64,000 bases of DNA from Winogradskyella helgolandensis (GTDB lineage Bacteria; Bacteroidota; Bacteroidia; Flavobacteriales; Flavobacteriaceae): the NCBI RefSeq assembly GCF_013404085.1, contig NZ_JABFHO010000001.1, positions 2,119,001-2,183,000 on the forward strand. The letters run 5' to 3'. A program made the position numbers and the translations under genes. Position 1 is the stretch's first letter. Every line of letters starts with the position of its first letter. Below, one piece after another: positions 9,525-17,603 of this stretch. Under the pieces are notes generated by a model that did no database searches, was not told the DNA's origin, and saw only the letters and a program-made list of their open reading frames with translations.

Positions 9525-9887
9525 ATGAATAAAACAACATTAGTTATCGGAGCATCTCTAAAACCAGAGCGCTATTCTAACATTGCTATAAAACGATTAA
9601 GGAGATACCATCATGAGGTTAAAGCCTTTGGGTTAAAAGCAGGAAAAGTTGAAGATGTATCTATTGATACAGAATTGATGCCGTATAAGGACATTGATAC
9701 AGTGACCTTGTATCTTAATCCGCAACGTCAAAAAACGTATTATGAATATATAATAGGATTAAATCCTAAGCGTGTTATTTTTAATCCTGGCACAGAAAAT
9801 CCAGAATTTTATAACGTTTTAGAACAGCATAATATTGATTACGAAGTCGCTTGTACTTTGGTATTACTGAGCACCGGACAATACTAA
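9525..9887 (+). CDS. CoA-binding domain protein
   Basis: A 120-residue single-domain Rossmann-like protein of the CoA_binding_2 type. The start LVIGASLKPERYSN is the typical nucleotide loop of succinyl-CoA ligase alpha-like CoA-binding folds, and the C-terminal stretch NPGTENPEF matches family members that bind CoA without a catalytic partner. The function is unknown; it may sense or buffer CoA. It converges on the sodium/solute symporter gene and their stop codons overlap: TAA on the plus strand and TAG on the minus strand share bases in CTAA. Confidence 0.85.
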   Translation: MNKTTLVIGASLKPERYSNIAIKRLRRYHHEVKAFGLKAGKVEDVSIDTELMPYKDIDTVTLYLNPQRQKTYYEYIIGLNPKRVIFNPGTENPEFYNVLEQHNIDYEVACTLVLLSTGQY

Positions 9888-11329
9888 GCTTTCTTTTTTA
9901 TTAGAAGTAAGCCTAAAAACATTAGTAGACCATTGTAGATTAATATTTCAAATCCAATTTCGTGGCCATTAAATAATTCTTTAGAATATAAATTTAAGAT
10001 ATACGAAAGGAGTGGAGCCGCAATGGCTATTATCCAAACTAATTTATCTTTAATTTGAAATTTAGTCATCAGGCCAAAAGCAAATAATCCTAACAATGGT
10101 CCATAGGTATAACCTGCAGCTTTAAAGAGTTCCCAAATAACAGAGACATCTGTAAAAATCATATCGAATAGTAAGATGACTAAAACTAGTACAGCACTAA
10201 AGCCAATATGAACGCGTTTTCTTAAACCTTTTCTTTTAGTTTCAGGTTTGTTCTCTATATCTAAAATGTCGAAACAAAATGATGTAGTTAAAGAGGTTAA
10301 AGCAGAATCTGCACTAGAATAAGCAGCAGCAATTAATCCCAATAGGAAGAAAGCTGAGGTCACAATTCCTATTTCAGGAAGCATGGCTATGGTTGGGAAA
10401 AGATCATCTTTAGTTGCGGTAATGCCGTTGGCAGCTGCATATTGCGTTAACATTAACCCAAGGACTAAGAATAGAATATTGACAAAAATTAACACAATGC
10501 TAAAAGAAATCATGTTTTTTTGAGCGTCTTTTAGATTGCGACACGTTAGGTTTTTTTGCATCATGTCTTGGTCTAAACCTGTCATAGTGATGGTGATGAA
10601 AATTCCAGATAAAAAGCTCTTCCAAAAATATTGTGAATCATTACCATCTTCAAAAAAGAATACCTTACTCAGATTACTTTCTTTGGTATACGTTATAATC
10701 TCTCCAATACTATTTAAGTCTAAAGCCGAAGCCAAAAATACAATCGTGACTACTACTGAAACTAACATAAATAACGTTTGAAGCGTATCGGTGAAGATGA
10801 TTGTTTTTATACCTCCTTTAAACGTGTAAAGCCAAATTAAAGCAATAGTAATTATTACGGTTATGGCAAATGGAATATCGAATAAATCAAACACTAAAAG
10901 CTGTAAAACCTTAGCCACCAAAAACAAACGAAATGCAGCACCGACTGTTCTAGAAATAAGAAATGCTATCGACCCTGTTTTATAGCTCACAATCCCAAAA
11001 CGGTCTTTTAAATACGTATAAATTGAAGTAAGATTTAGTCTATAATAAAGAGGTAATAGCACATAAGCGATAATAAGATAGCCAAAAAAGTAACCAAAAA
11101 CGACTTGTAAATATCCAAATTGTTTGGCTTCAATAGCACCAGGAACCGAAATAAAAGTCACTCCAGACAATGATGCTCCAATCATCCCAAAAGCGACCAA
11201 ATACCACGGAGCTGATTTGTTGGCCTTAAAAAAAGCAGCATTAGAATCTTCTTTTCCTGTGAAATATGAGATTAGAATAAGCAATCCAAAATAACAAACA
11301 ATTAATAATAGTATTGCTGTTGGTGACAT
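9884..11329 (-). CDS. Sodium/solute symporter (SSS family)
   Basis: A 481-residue inner-membrane protein with about 13 hydrophobic helices, which fits the LeuT-fold SSS family that couples sodium entry to uptake of sugars, organic acids, amino acids or sialic acid. Family features include SGVTFISVPG in the second helix, the long loop around GLDQDMMQKNL and the AAYSSADSALTSLTTSFCFDI helix whose Ser residues resemble the Na2-site helix. The substrate cannot be assigned. It stands alone on the minus strand and its stop overlaps that of the CoA-binding gene. Confidence 0.88.
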   Translation of the reverse strand: MSPTAILLLIVCYFGLLILISYFTGKEDSNAAFFKANKSAPWYLVAFGMIGASLSGVTFISVPGAIEAKQFGYLQVVFGYFFGYLIIAYVLLPLYYRLNLTSIYTYLKDRFGIVSYKTGSIAFLISRTVGAAFRLFLVAKVLQLLVFDLFDIPFAITVIITIALIWLYTFKGGIKTIIFTDTLQTLFMLVSVVVTIVFLASALDLNSIGEIITYTKESNLSKVFFFEDGNDSQYFWKSFLSGIFITITMTGLDQDMMQKNLTCRNLKDAQKNMISFSIVLIFVNILFLVLGLMLTQYAAANGITATKDDLFPTIAMLPEIGIVTSAFFLLGLIAAAYSSADSALTSLTTSFCFDILDIENKPETKRKGLRKRVHIGFSAVLVLVILLFDMIFTDVSVIWELFKAAGYTYGPLLGLFAFGLMTKFQIKDKLVWIIAIAAPLLSYILNLYSKELFNGHEIGFEILIYNGLLMFLGLLLIKKKA

Positions 11330-11496
11330 GATGGTAAAGTTTTAGTATAATTTATGAAAGTAATGTATTTCAAAAAATATGACAGCCTTAAATCAGAATT
11401 AATTATTAAAAATAATATGGTAAGTGTTAATTTACTTAAAAATAGACTTTTAAAACAACTCCTTTTTTATGTCTAAAAATCTTTACCTTCGCAGCT

Positions 11497-12114
11497 ATGG
11501 AATTTTCATCAAAACTCTTAGAAAACGCAGTTAACGAAATGTCGCAATTACCAGGAATAGGTAAGCGTACAGCCTTGCGTTTGGTGCTACATTTATTGCG
11601 TCAGCCAGATAGTCAAACCTTTCAATTAGCTAATGCATTGACAAAGGTGAGAGCAGAAATTAATTTTTGTAAATCGTGTCACAATATTAGTGATACCATT
11701 TTGTGTGAAATATGTTCAAACCCAAACCGAAATAGCGAATTAATTTGTGTCGTTGAAGACATCAGAGACGTAATGGCTGTAGAAAACACAAGTTCCTTTA
11801 AAGGTTTATATCATGTTTTAGGTGGAAAAATCTCTCCTATGGATGGTATAGGTCCTCAAGATTTAAATATTTCATCGTTAGTTGAAAAAGTAAAAACAGG
11901 CAAAGTGAAAGAATTAATTTTTGCCATGAGTCCAACGATGGAAGGTGATACTACAAACTTCTATATCTTTCGACAGATACAAGATTATAAAGTGGCAACT
12001 TCAACTATTGCACGAGGAGTTGCAGCAGGAAACGAATTAGAATATACAGACGAAATTACTTTAGGACGTAGTATTATAGATCGTGTACCTTTTGAAGCAT
12101 CTTTAAAATCATAG
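11497..12114 (+). CDS. recR: Recombination mediator protein RecR
   Basis: A 205-residue RecR, which loads RecA at gaps together with RecF/RecO. An N-terminal helix-hairpin-helix region ([18 protein letters not shown]) is followed by the four-Cys zinc finger [16 protein letters not shown] and then a Toprim domain ([24 protein letters not shown]). The length equals the family norm. A promoter-like TACCTTCG (11484-11491) lies only five bases before the ATG, so the transcript may be leaderless or nearly so. The glycosyltransferase gene follows seven bases after the stop, suggesting co-transcription. Confidence 0.97.
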   Translation: MEFSSKLLENAVNEMSQLPGIGKRTALRLVLHLLRQPDSQTFQLANALTKVRAEINFCKSCHNISDTILCEICSNPNRNSELICVVEDIRDVMAVENTSSFKGLYHVLGGKISPMDGIGPQDLNISSLVEKVKTGKVKELIFAMSPTMEGDTTNFYIFRQIQDYKVATSTIARGVAAGNELEYTDEITLGRSIIDRVPFEASLKS

Positions 12115-12121
12115 TAAAATA

Positions 12122-13222
12122 GTGAAGCTGTCTGTCATCATATTAAATTATAATGTACGCTACTTTTTAGAATTATGTCTAAAAAGTGTGGAAGCTGCCA
12201 TTGCTCATATCGATGCAGAAATTATTGTGATCGATAACAACTCTCCAGATGATAGTTGTGCTATGATAAAGCAATTATTTCCTTCAGTAAAATTAATTGA
12301 GAATAAAGACAACTCAGGGTTTTCAAAAGGAAACAATATAGGAGTCGCTCATGCTAAAGGAGAGTATTTGTGTGTTCTTAATCCAGATACTGTAGTGGCT
12401 GAAGATACATTCACCAAACTCATAAAATTTACAGAACCTAAAAAGAGTCTTGGTATTGTGGGTTGTCAGCTTATAGATGGAAAAGGGAAATTTCTTCCTG
12501 AAAGCAAACGTCATATTCCTACACCAAAAGTATCCTTAAAAAAGATACTTGGAATTACTAAAGATTATTATGCGAATGCTATTAAAATTGAAGAAACAGG
12601 AAAAGTAGATATTTTAGTCGGAGCTTTTATGTGGCTAAAAAAAGAGGTGTACGACGTTGTTGGTGGTTTTGATGAAGACTATTTTATGTACGGTGAAGAC
12701 ATTGATTTGTCTTATAAAGTACTAAAAGCAGGTTATGATAATTTCTATTTTGGTGACACAACCGTTATTCATTTCAAAGGAGAAAGCACATTAAAAGATG
12801 CCCAGTATGCGAAACGTTTTTACGGAGCGATGCAGATTTTTTATAAGAAGCATTTTAAGCAGAATTTTGTATTTAATACAATAGTTTGGATAGGGATTAA
12901 AATGGCGAAGCTCATGCGAAAGAGTCCTGTTGAAGAAGTCATAAAGTTGAATGCCTATTATTTATATTCAACTGATTTAGATGATACTTTGCTCAAACAA
13001 TTACCAAAACCAACGCGAATTGAAACTGTAATACAAGAAGATATTAAAGATGGTAGTATGCTTGTGTACGATTTTAATATGCTGACATCGAGTGCGGTAA
13101 TTGCGGATATGAAACAAAAATCTAAGCAAGAAAATATTGTTTTTAGATTTATTCCAAAAAACAGTAAATTTATCATCGGAAGTGATAGTGCAATCAATAG
13201 AGGTGAAGTACTTCATTTCTAA
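12122..13222 (+). CDS. Family 2 glycosyltransferase (rhamnosyltransferase-like), GTG start
   Basis: A 366-residue GT-A glycosyltransferase of the WcaE/rhamnosyltransferase group. Visible elements are the N-terminal SVIILNYNVRYFL, the nucleotide-binding VIDNNSPDDS (36-45), NSGFSKGNN and the metal-binding NPDT (87-90), followed by the acceptor-side region GGFDEDYFMYGEDIDLSYK. Residues 280-366 are an additional C-terminal region not explained by the GT fold. The start is GTG at 12122, seven bases past recR; there is no in-frame ATG close by. It probably adds a sugar to surface polysaccharide. Donor and acceptor are unknown. Confidence 0.88.
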   Translation: MKLSVIILNYNVRYFLELCLKSVEAAIAHIDAEIIVIDNNSPDDSCAMIKQLFPSVKLIENKDNSGFSKGNNIGVAHAKGEYLCVLNPDTVVAEDTFTKLIKFTEPKKSLGIVGCQLIDGKGKFLPESKRHIPTPKVSLKKILGITKDYYANAIKIEETGKVDILVGAFMWLKKEVYDVVGGFDEDYFMYGEDIDLSYKVLKAGYDNFYFGDTTVIHFKGESTLKDAQYAKRFYGAMQIFYKKHFKQNFVFNTIVWIGIKMAKLMRKSPVEEVIKLNAYYLYSTDLDDTLLKQLPKPTRIETVIQEDIKDGSMLVYDFNMLTSSAVIADMKQKSKQENIVFRFIPKNSKFIIGSDSAINRGEVLHF

Positions 13223-13267
13223 TCTGTATTTGTTGAATAAAAATCAGCAAAACAGCGATTTTTTTAG

Positions 13268-13275
13268 TAATTTTG
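13268..13275 (+). promoter_or_regulatory. Promoter -7 element before the E2 gene
   Basis: TAATTTTG matches the Bacteroidota -7 consensus TAnnTTTG. No convincing TTTG is found 19-20 bases upstream, so this is a half-match. It predicts a leader of about 33 bases before the ATG at 13313. Confidence 0.5.
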
Positions 13276-13312
13276 CACGCGATTAGCGAATAACGACCTA
13301 CAAATTATAGAT

Positions 13313-14746
13313 ATGGCAAAGTTTGAACTTAAGTTACCTAAAATGGGAGAGAGTGTTGCAGAAGCAACCATAACCTCATGGCTTAAAGATGTTGGAGATA
13401 CAATTGAGGCAGATGAAGCTGTTTTAGAGATTGCGACAGATAAAGTAGATAGTGAAGTCCCAAGTGAAGTAGACGGCATTTTAGTTGAAAAACTATTTAA
13501 CGTTGATGATGTAGTGCAGGTAGGACAAACGATTGCAGTCATTGAAACGGAAGGTGGAGAAACTGTAGAGGTAAAAGCTACAGAAGCAGAACCAAAACCT
13601 GTTGCTGAGCCAGTGGCTACAAAAGTTGTGGCAGAAGTGGCGCAAACGGTAGTTGCGGCTAAAGCATCAGTGGAACCTGTAGTGTCTACTGAAGGTCGTT
13701 TTTATTCTCCATTAGTAAAAAATATAGCAAAACAAGAAGGCATTTCTCAAGCCGAATTAGATACTATTTCAGGAACAGGAAAAGATGAGCGTGTTACTAA
13801 AAACGATATTAAAGCGTATTTAGAATCTCGTAGTTCTGCACCAAGTACTGAGTCTTCTACACCAACTGTGGCAGAACCTGTTTCAGCAACAAAGAATGAT
13901 GATACGAAGACGCTCGATGCTGAACGTAGTCGAAATTCAATCGAAGAAACTAAAAATGATGCAGCACCAGCTCAAGAAAAGCCAAAAGCTGAAAAGCCTA
14001 CAGACAAACCAGCTGAAAAGCCAATTGCAGTTTCTGGAGGTGATGAAGTTATTGAAATGACCAGAATGGGGAAACTTATTTCAAAATATATGGTAGATTC
14101 AGTACAAACTTCGGCTCACGTGCAGTCGTTTATAGAAGCTGATGTTACTAATATATGGAACTGGAGAAAAAAAGTCAAAGATGGCTTTATGAAGCGTGAA
14201 GGTGAAAATCTAACCTTTACTCCTATCTTTATGGAAGCGATTACTAAAGCGTTGAAAGATTTTCCAATGATGAATATTTCTGTTCAAGGAGATAAAATCA
14301 TTAAAAAGAAAGCTATTAATGTTGGTATGGCAGCGGCTTTACCGGATGGTAATTTAATTGTCCCTGTCATTAAAAATGCAGATCAATTGAATTTATACGG
14401 CATGGTAAAACGTGTTAATGATTTAGCAAATAGAGCACGTTTAGGACAATTAAGTCCAGATGATATACAAGGAGGAACTTATACCGTAACCAATGTTGGT
14501 ACCTTTGGTAGTATTATGGGAACGCCAATTATTAATCAGCCACAAGTAGGTATTTTAGCCTTAGGAGCTATTAGAAAAACACCATCTGTAATAGAAGGTC
14601 CAGAAGGAGATTATATTGGTATCCGTTTTAAAATGTACTTGTCTCATTCTTATGATCATCGCGTTGTAAACGGAGCCCTTGGAGGACAGTTTGTAAAAGC
14701 GGTAAAAGATTATTTAGAAGGCTGGGACAGTGATAGAGAAATATAA
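13313..14746 (+). CDS. Dihydrolipoamide acyltransferase E2 of a 2-oxoacid dehydrogenase complex
   Basis: A 477-residue E2 subunit that carries acyl groups on lipoyl-lysine and transfers them to CoA. Domain order: lipoyl domain 1-80 with the modified Lys44 in ATDKVDSE; Ala/Pro/Glu-rich linker; E3/E1-binding domain at about 128-170 (YSPLVKNIAKQEGISQAEL); a second charged linker; and the catalytic CAT-fold domain 240-477. The active-site His449 is present in YDHRVVNG, but the family Asp of HxxxDG is Asn453 here. Only one lipoyl domain and no E1/E3 gene are nearby. It is most like branched-chain or 2-oxoglutarate E2s; which complex it serves cannot be fixed from this window. Confidence 0.92.
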   Translation: MAKFELKLPKMGESVAEATITSWLKDVGDTIEADEAVLEIATDKVDSEVPSEVDGILVEKLFNVDDVVQVGQTIAVIETEGGETVEVKATEAEPKPVAEPVATKVVAEVAQTVVAAKASVEPVVSTEGRFYSPLVKNIAKQEGISQAELDTISGTGKDERVTKNDIKAYLESRSSAPSTESSTPTVAEPVSATKNDDTKTLDAERSRNSIEETKNDAAPAQEKPKAEKPTDKPAEKPIAVSGGDEVIEMTRMGKLISKYMVDSVQTSAHVQSFIEADVTNIWNWRKKVKDGFMKREGENLTFTPIFMEAITKALKDFPMMNISVQGDKIIKKKAINVGMAAALPDGNLIVPVIKNADQLNLYGMVKRVNDLANRARLGQLSPDDIQGGTYTVTNVGTFGSIMGTPIINQPQVGILALGAIRKTPSVIEGPEGDYIGIRFKMYLSHSYDHRVVNGALGGQFVKAVKDYLEGWDSDREI

Positions 14747-14901
14747 TGATGTCTAGTAAGCCAATTAATAATAAAAAGAAATCTAAACTAATTGAAGTAG
14801 GAGAAGTTATATTGTATTGGATAGGTGGAATTATTCTTATATCAGTTGCGTCAATAATTCTTTATTATTTAGTCTCATTAGTTTTGTTGTTTGTAACATA
14901 G
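14746..14901 (+). CDS. Small single-span membrane protein (51 aa)
   Basis: A 51-residue open frame whose ATG overlaps the E2 stop codon in TAATG, implying translational coupling. The N-terminal 18 residues are polar and Lys-rich (MMSSKPINNKKKSK), followed by about 30 hydrophobic residues that make one membrane span, or a tight pair (VILYWIGGIILISVAS). No homologue is recognised. The stop-start overlap, the coherent topology and the terminator placed just after it (14927) support a real gene. It could tether or modulate something related to the E2 complex, but that is speculation. Confidence 0.6.
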   Translation: MMSSKPINNKKKSKLIEVGEVILYWIGGIILISVASIILYYLVSLVLLFVT

Positions 14902-14926
14902 AAAAATTTTAGAATTAAATAATAGC

Positions 14927-14954
14927 AAAAGCACAGTTTTAGGACTGTGCTTTT
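14927..14954. terminator. Bidirectional terminator
   Basis: A 10-bp perfect stem (AAAAGCACAG / CTGTGCTTTT) with an 8-base loop lies between the E2/small-protein unit and the convergent outer-membrane protein gene. T-rich tracts follow the stem on both strands. Confidence 0.85.
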
Positions 14955-14996
14955 GTTATTTAAGAATATAGAGTGATATAAGTTATTCTAAATTTG

Positions 14997-15653
14997 TTAT
15001 AGAAGAATTGTAAGTCCAAATGTTAGATTTGATGTATTAAAATTAAAGCCAAAGGAATTACTCTTTTCTGTTTCCACATTGTCTACTTCACTTGAGGCAT
15101 GCTGGTAGCCAAGTGAGCCAACATTAGCTTGAAGTAAAATATTTTTACTCATATTATAGCTTATCCCTGGTCTTATGCCAATAAACAATAACTCAGAATT
15201 ATTTACGCGTTCATCGTTGTAATAATTAATAAATGTATTTTTTCTAAATGTGAATCGTGTTTCACCTTGTAAGTGAAGCGCTAATTTTTTACTCACGGGA
15301 AAGAACTTCTTTATGTAAGGGAAAAATTCAATAGAATTTGTTTTTGAATCGTTAATGTTAAGATCATTAGAGTTTTCATTTTCAAACTCAGTTTTTAAAT
15401 AAGAATAGCCGATTCCTAATCCTAGAATAAGATTATCGCTAATGATGTAGCCGACTTTAGGGGCTATATTAAAATTAAAATCTTCTCTGGCTATATTTCC
15501 AGTATCATTAGGGTAATCAGAGTTTATAGAGTTAATGGAGAACTCTCCTTCAATACTCCACAAGCCTTTTTCAATTAAAAAATCTTCATTCTTTTCTTGA
15601 CTAAAAATAATACTCGTCAAAAGGCATAATAAAATGGTCATTGGTGTTTTCAT
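14997..15653 (-). CDS. Outer-membrane beta-barrel protein
   Basis: A 218-residue exported protein: signal peptide MKTPMTILLCLLTSIIFSQ, then a strand-rich region with alternating aromatic and polar residues and several GLGIGYSYLK-type strands. It ends in a hydrophobic strand (SNLTFGLTILL) as in eight- to ten-stranded porin-like barrels of the OMP_b-brl group. There is no adjacent transporter or two-component gene. The function is unknown; a structural or small-molecule channel role is usual for such short barrels. It is monocistronic on the minus strand and shares the terminator at 14927. Confidence 0.75.
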   Translation of the reverse strand: MKTPMTILLCLLTSIIFSQEKNEDFLIEKGLWSIEGEFSINSINSDYPNDTGNIAREDFNFNIAPKVGYIISDNLILGLGIGYSYLKTEFENENSNDLNINDSKTNSIEFFPYIKKFFPVSKKLALHLQGETRFTFRKNTFINYYNDERVNNSELLFIGIRPGISYNMSKNILLQANVGSLGYQHASSEVDNVETEKSNSFGFNFNTSNLTFGLTILL

Positions 15654-15866
15654 ATAAATTGATTTTAAGGTTTTGAATTTCTAATAAGGAATCAATACAT
15701 GTGCCAAAACGTGAATAAAATATTATGCTTAGGTTAATAGAAAATGCAATTTTTTCTATAAATAATAATGTTTAGTTGATGGTAGGTTTCGTAAATGTTT
15801 GTATGCAAATAAATGAATAGAGTTGTTTACATTATTTAAGAAACTATTAAGACTAAATTTACAATT

Positions 15867-15882
15867 ATGAACGTAAGTTCAT
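15867..15882. promoter_or_regulatory. Palindromic operator before the DUF134 cluster
   Basis: ATGAAC-GTAA-GTTCAT is a perfect 6-bp inverted repeat with a 4-base spacer, lying directly upstream of the -7 element at 15883. A repressor bound here would block the promoter. The DUF134 protein encoded next carries a helix-turn-helix and is the obvious candidate for autoregulation. The repeat is seen; the binding is inferred. Confidence 0.6.
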
Positions 15883-15890
15883 TATCTTTG
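15883..15890 (+). promoter_or_regulatory. Promoter -7 element of the DUF134 cluster
   Basis: TATCTTTG matches TAnnTTTG exactly. A weak -33 (TTTA at 15858) lies 21 bases upstream. Transcription should start at about 15895, which makes the ATG at 15906 the natural start with a leader of about ten bases. Confidence 0.65.
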
Positions 15891-15905
15891 CTTAAAATTT
15901 ATACA

Positions 15906-16313
15906 ATGCCACGTCCTAAAAAGAAGCGAAAAATTAATCATCCACCAAAAATGCTTGGGTTTAAGCCTTTTGGGATTCGTCTTTGCGATACAGAGCAAGT
16001 AATCATGCAATATGAAGAATACGAGACGGTTAAGTTAGTTGTATACGATAATCTTTCGCAAGAAGAAGCTGCTGAAAGGATTGAGGTGTCTAGACCTACA
16101 CTTACGAGGATTTATAATAGTGCTTTAAAAAAAATTGGACAAGCTTTCGTTGAGGGTAAATCGATTATTATAAAAGGTGGTGATTTTGAATTTGAAAAAA
16201 ATTGGTACAAATGCAAACGTTGTTTTAAATTAATAGACAGTATAGATCATCCTACAACTTGTGATGATTGTCCGGATGATAAAAAAGAGGAATTAGAGAA
16301 TTTAAATGCATAA
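15906..16313 (+). CDS. DUF134 (UPF0251) family DNA-binding protein
   Basis: A 135-residue protein starting MPRPKKKRKI, the characteristic start of DUF134. The core contains a sigma-70 region 4-like helix-turn-helix (YDNLSQEEAAERIEVSRPTL), then IIIKGGDFEF and a C-terminal four-Cys zinc-ribbon-like element (CKRC...CDDC). The frame can be extended 13 codons upstream, but that would put the operator and the -7 element inside the coding region, so I place the start at 15906. In anaerobic bacteria and archaea DUF134 genes often adjoin DUF5320 and dinitrogenase Fe-Mo cofactor-type genes. Here it heads a five-gene co-directional cluster and probably controls it. Confidence 0.88.
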   Translation: MPRPKKKRKINHPPKMLGFKPFGIRLCDTEQVIMQYEEYETVKLVVYDNLSQEEAAERIEVSRPTLTRIYNSALKKIGQAFVEGKSIIIKGGDFEFEKNWYKCKRCFKLIDSIDHPTTCDDCPDDKKEELENLNA

Positions 16314-16316
16314 ATA

Positions 16317-16481
16317 ATGTCAAACTTTAACCATAGAGGACCAGATAACTTAGGTCCAAAAACAGGAATGAAATTAGGGAAGTGTCGGAAAAATAAATTT
16401 GAAATCACTGGTGATGCCGAAATTACGTATTGTAAAAGAAGGCAACAAAGAAAACTACTTGGTTTAGAAAACGATAATTAG
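16317..16481 (+). CDS. DUF5320-like small protein (54 aa)
   Basis: A 54-residue frame starting three bases after the DUF134 stop. Its N-terminus follows the pattern GPxxxGPxTGxxxGxC, seen here as GPDNLGPKTGMKLGKC, which is the signature of the DUF5320 family of small Gly-rich proteins that usually accompany DUF134. A second Cys follows in ITYCKRRQQ. The C-terminal half is basic rather than Gly/Met-rich, so this is a divergent or shortened member. Its role is unknown. Genomic pairing with DUF134 is the strongest support for reality, together with the tight spacing. Too short for most gene callers, so easily missed. Confidence 0.72.
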   Translation: MSNFNHRGPDNLGPKTGMKLGKCRKNKFEITGDAEITYCKRRQQRKLLGLENDN

Positions 16482-16540
16482 GCTATAATGAAAGCTATAA
16501 TGCATCATGCAATGGTGCTGTAGTCTTTAAAAATGAATTG

Positions 16541-17176
16541 ATGTTTACAAAAGATATTAAAATTATTAAAGGAGAAAGGGTTCAGCTTCCAACCAAATAT
16601 GGTCATTTCGAATTTGTTCCATTTCAAGAAAAAATAAATGGCTTGGAGCATATGGCGCTAATAAAAGGGGGTTTCTCATTAAATGAGGCCGTTTTAACAC
16701 GAATTCATTCGTCTTGCGCTACAGGAGATTTGTTTGGATCACTAAAATGCGATTGTGGTGATCAATTAATTCAAGCTATGAAAATGATTGAGCAAAACGG
16801 GAGCGGAATAATAGTGTATTTACAGCAAGAGGGAAGAGGAATAGGTCTTATGAATAAAATGAAGGCTTATAAATTACAAGAAGAGGGTATGGATACTATA
16901 CAGGCTAACTTGCACTTGGGCTTTGCTCCAGACGAAAGAGGTTATGAAATAGCTGCAGAAATTCTGAATCTACTTGGTGTAAATAAATTAAACTTGTTGA
17001 CTAATAATCCAGATAAAATTTTAGGATTAGAACAAAATGGGATTTCAGTTGTGGAACGTGTACCATTAATAATAGATGCAAATCCATTTAATAAACACTA
17101 TTTAGAGACAAAGGAAAGCCAAATGGGACATCAACTTTCTAAATTAAATGTAGAAATTCTATCACATGATAACTAA
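16541..17176 (+). CDS. ribA: Stand-alone GTP cyclohydrolase II
   Basis: A 211-residue enzyme that opens GTP to 2,5-diamino-6-ribosylamino-4(3H)-pyrimidinone 5'-phosphate, formate and pyrophosphate. Zinc ligands Cys59, Cys70 and Cys72 are present in SSCATGDLFGSLKCDC; the GTP/active-site elements QQEGRGIGL, DTIQANLHLGF and NNPDKILGLEQNGI also match. No RibB (DHBP synthase) domain is fused, unlike the bifunctional RibBA common in Bacteroidota. A TTG codon directly precedes the ATG at 16541; I take the ATG. It overlaps the next gene by 11 bases. Its position with a thioesterase and a PLP enzyme suggests a dedicated pathway rather than bulk riboflavin synthesis, which is inference. Confidence 0.93.
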   Translation: MFTKDIKIIKGERVQLPTKYGHFEFVPFQEKINGLEHMALIKGGFSLNEAVLTRIHSSCATGDLFGSLKCDCGDQLIQAMKMIEQNGSGIIVYLQQEGRGIGLMNKMKAYKLQEEGMDTIQANLHLGFAPDERGYEIAAEILNLLGVNKLNLLTNNPDKILGLEQNGISVVERVPLIIDANPFNKHYLETKESQMGHQLSKLNVEILSHDN

Positions 17177-17576
17177 TACATTTCAATTACAACCGCGTTA
17201 TGGTGAAGTTGACCAAATGGGTTATGTTTATCATGCTAATTATGTTATATATTGCCACCAAGCTCGTAATGAATTATTACGAAAATTAGGTGTAGATGAG
17301 ATTGTATTAGAGAATAATCATATTATATTGCCTGTAATTTCATTTGATATTAAATATAAGAAGCCAGCACATTTTGATGAACGTATTAGCATTAAAACAA
17401 TCATTAGAGAAATGCCTAATACTCGATTTAATTTCGAGTTTGAAATAACAAATGAACAAAACACGCTTTTAATTACGGCAAAATCAACGGTTGTTTTTGC
17501 AGATAAACAATCGCGTTTACCTAAGCGCATACCAGAATTTATTAAAAACAAGCTTAATTCAGAATTCCTTTCTTAA
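17166..17576 (+). CDS. Hotdog-fold acyl-CoA thioesterase (YbgC/4HBT type)
   Basis: A 136-residue single-domain hotdog protein. The family motif is DQMGYVYHANYVIY with catalytic Asp16, as in the YbgC and 4-hydroxybenzoyl-CoA thioesterases, followed by ARNELLRKLG and a C-terminal TTVVFADKQSRLPKRIP. Members hydrolyse acyl-CoA or acyl-ACP thioesters in the cytosol. It overlaps the ribA end by 11 bases, so the two are translationally coupled, and the PLP-enzyme gene follows after 27 bases. The acyl substrate is unknown. Confidence 0.88.
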   Translation: MITNTFQLQPRYGEVDQMGYVYHANYVIYCHQARNELLRKLGVDEIVLENNHIILPVISFDIKYKKPAHFDERISIKTIIREMPNTRFNFEFEITNEQNTLLITAKSTVVFADKQSRLPKRIPEFIKNKLNSEFLS

Positions 17577-17603
17577 GAGCACTATTAAAGCATATTAGCA
17601 CGT

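Noticed and set aside
15867-15905. A start for the DUF134 gene 13 codons earlier
   Set aside because: The ATG there is the first half of the palindrome, and the -7 element follows it; the transcript must start downstream. DUF134 proteins begin MPRPKKxR.
16488-16523. An 11-codon frame between the DUF5320-like gene and ribA
   Set aside because: Too short, with repeated GCTATAATG words; no evidence that it is translated.
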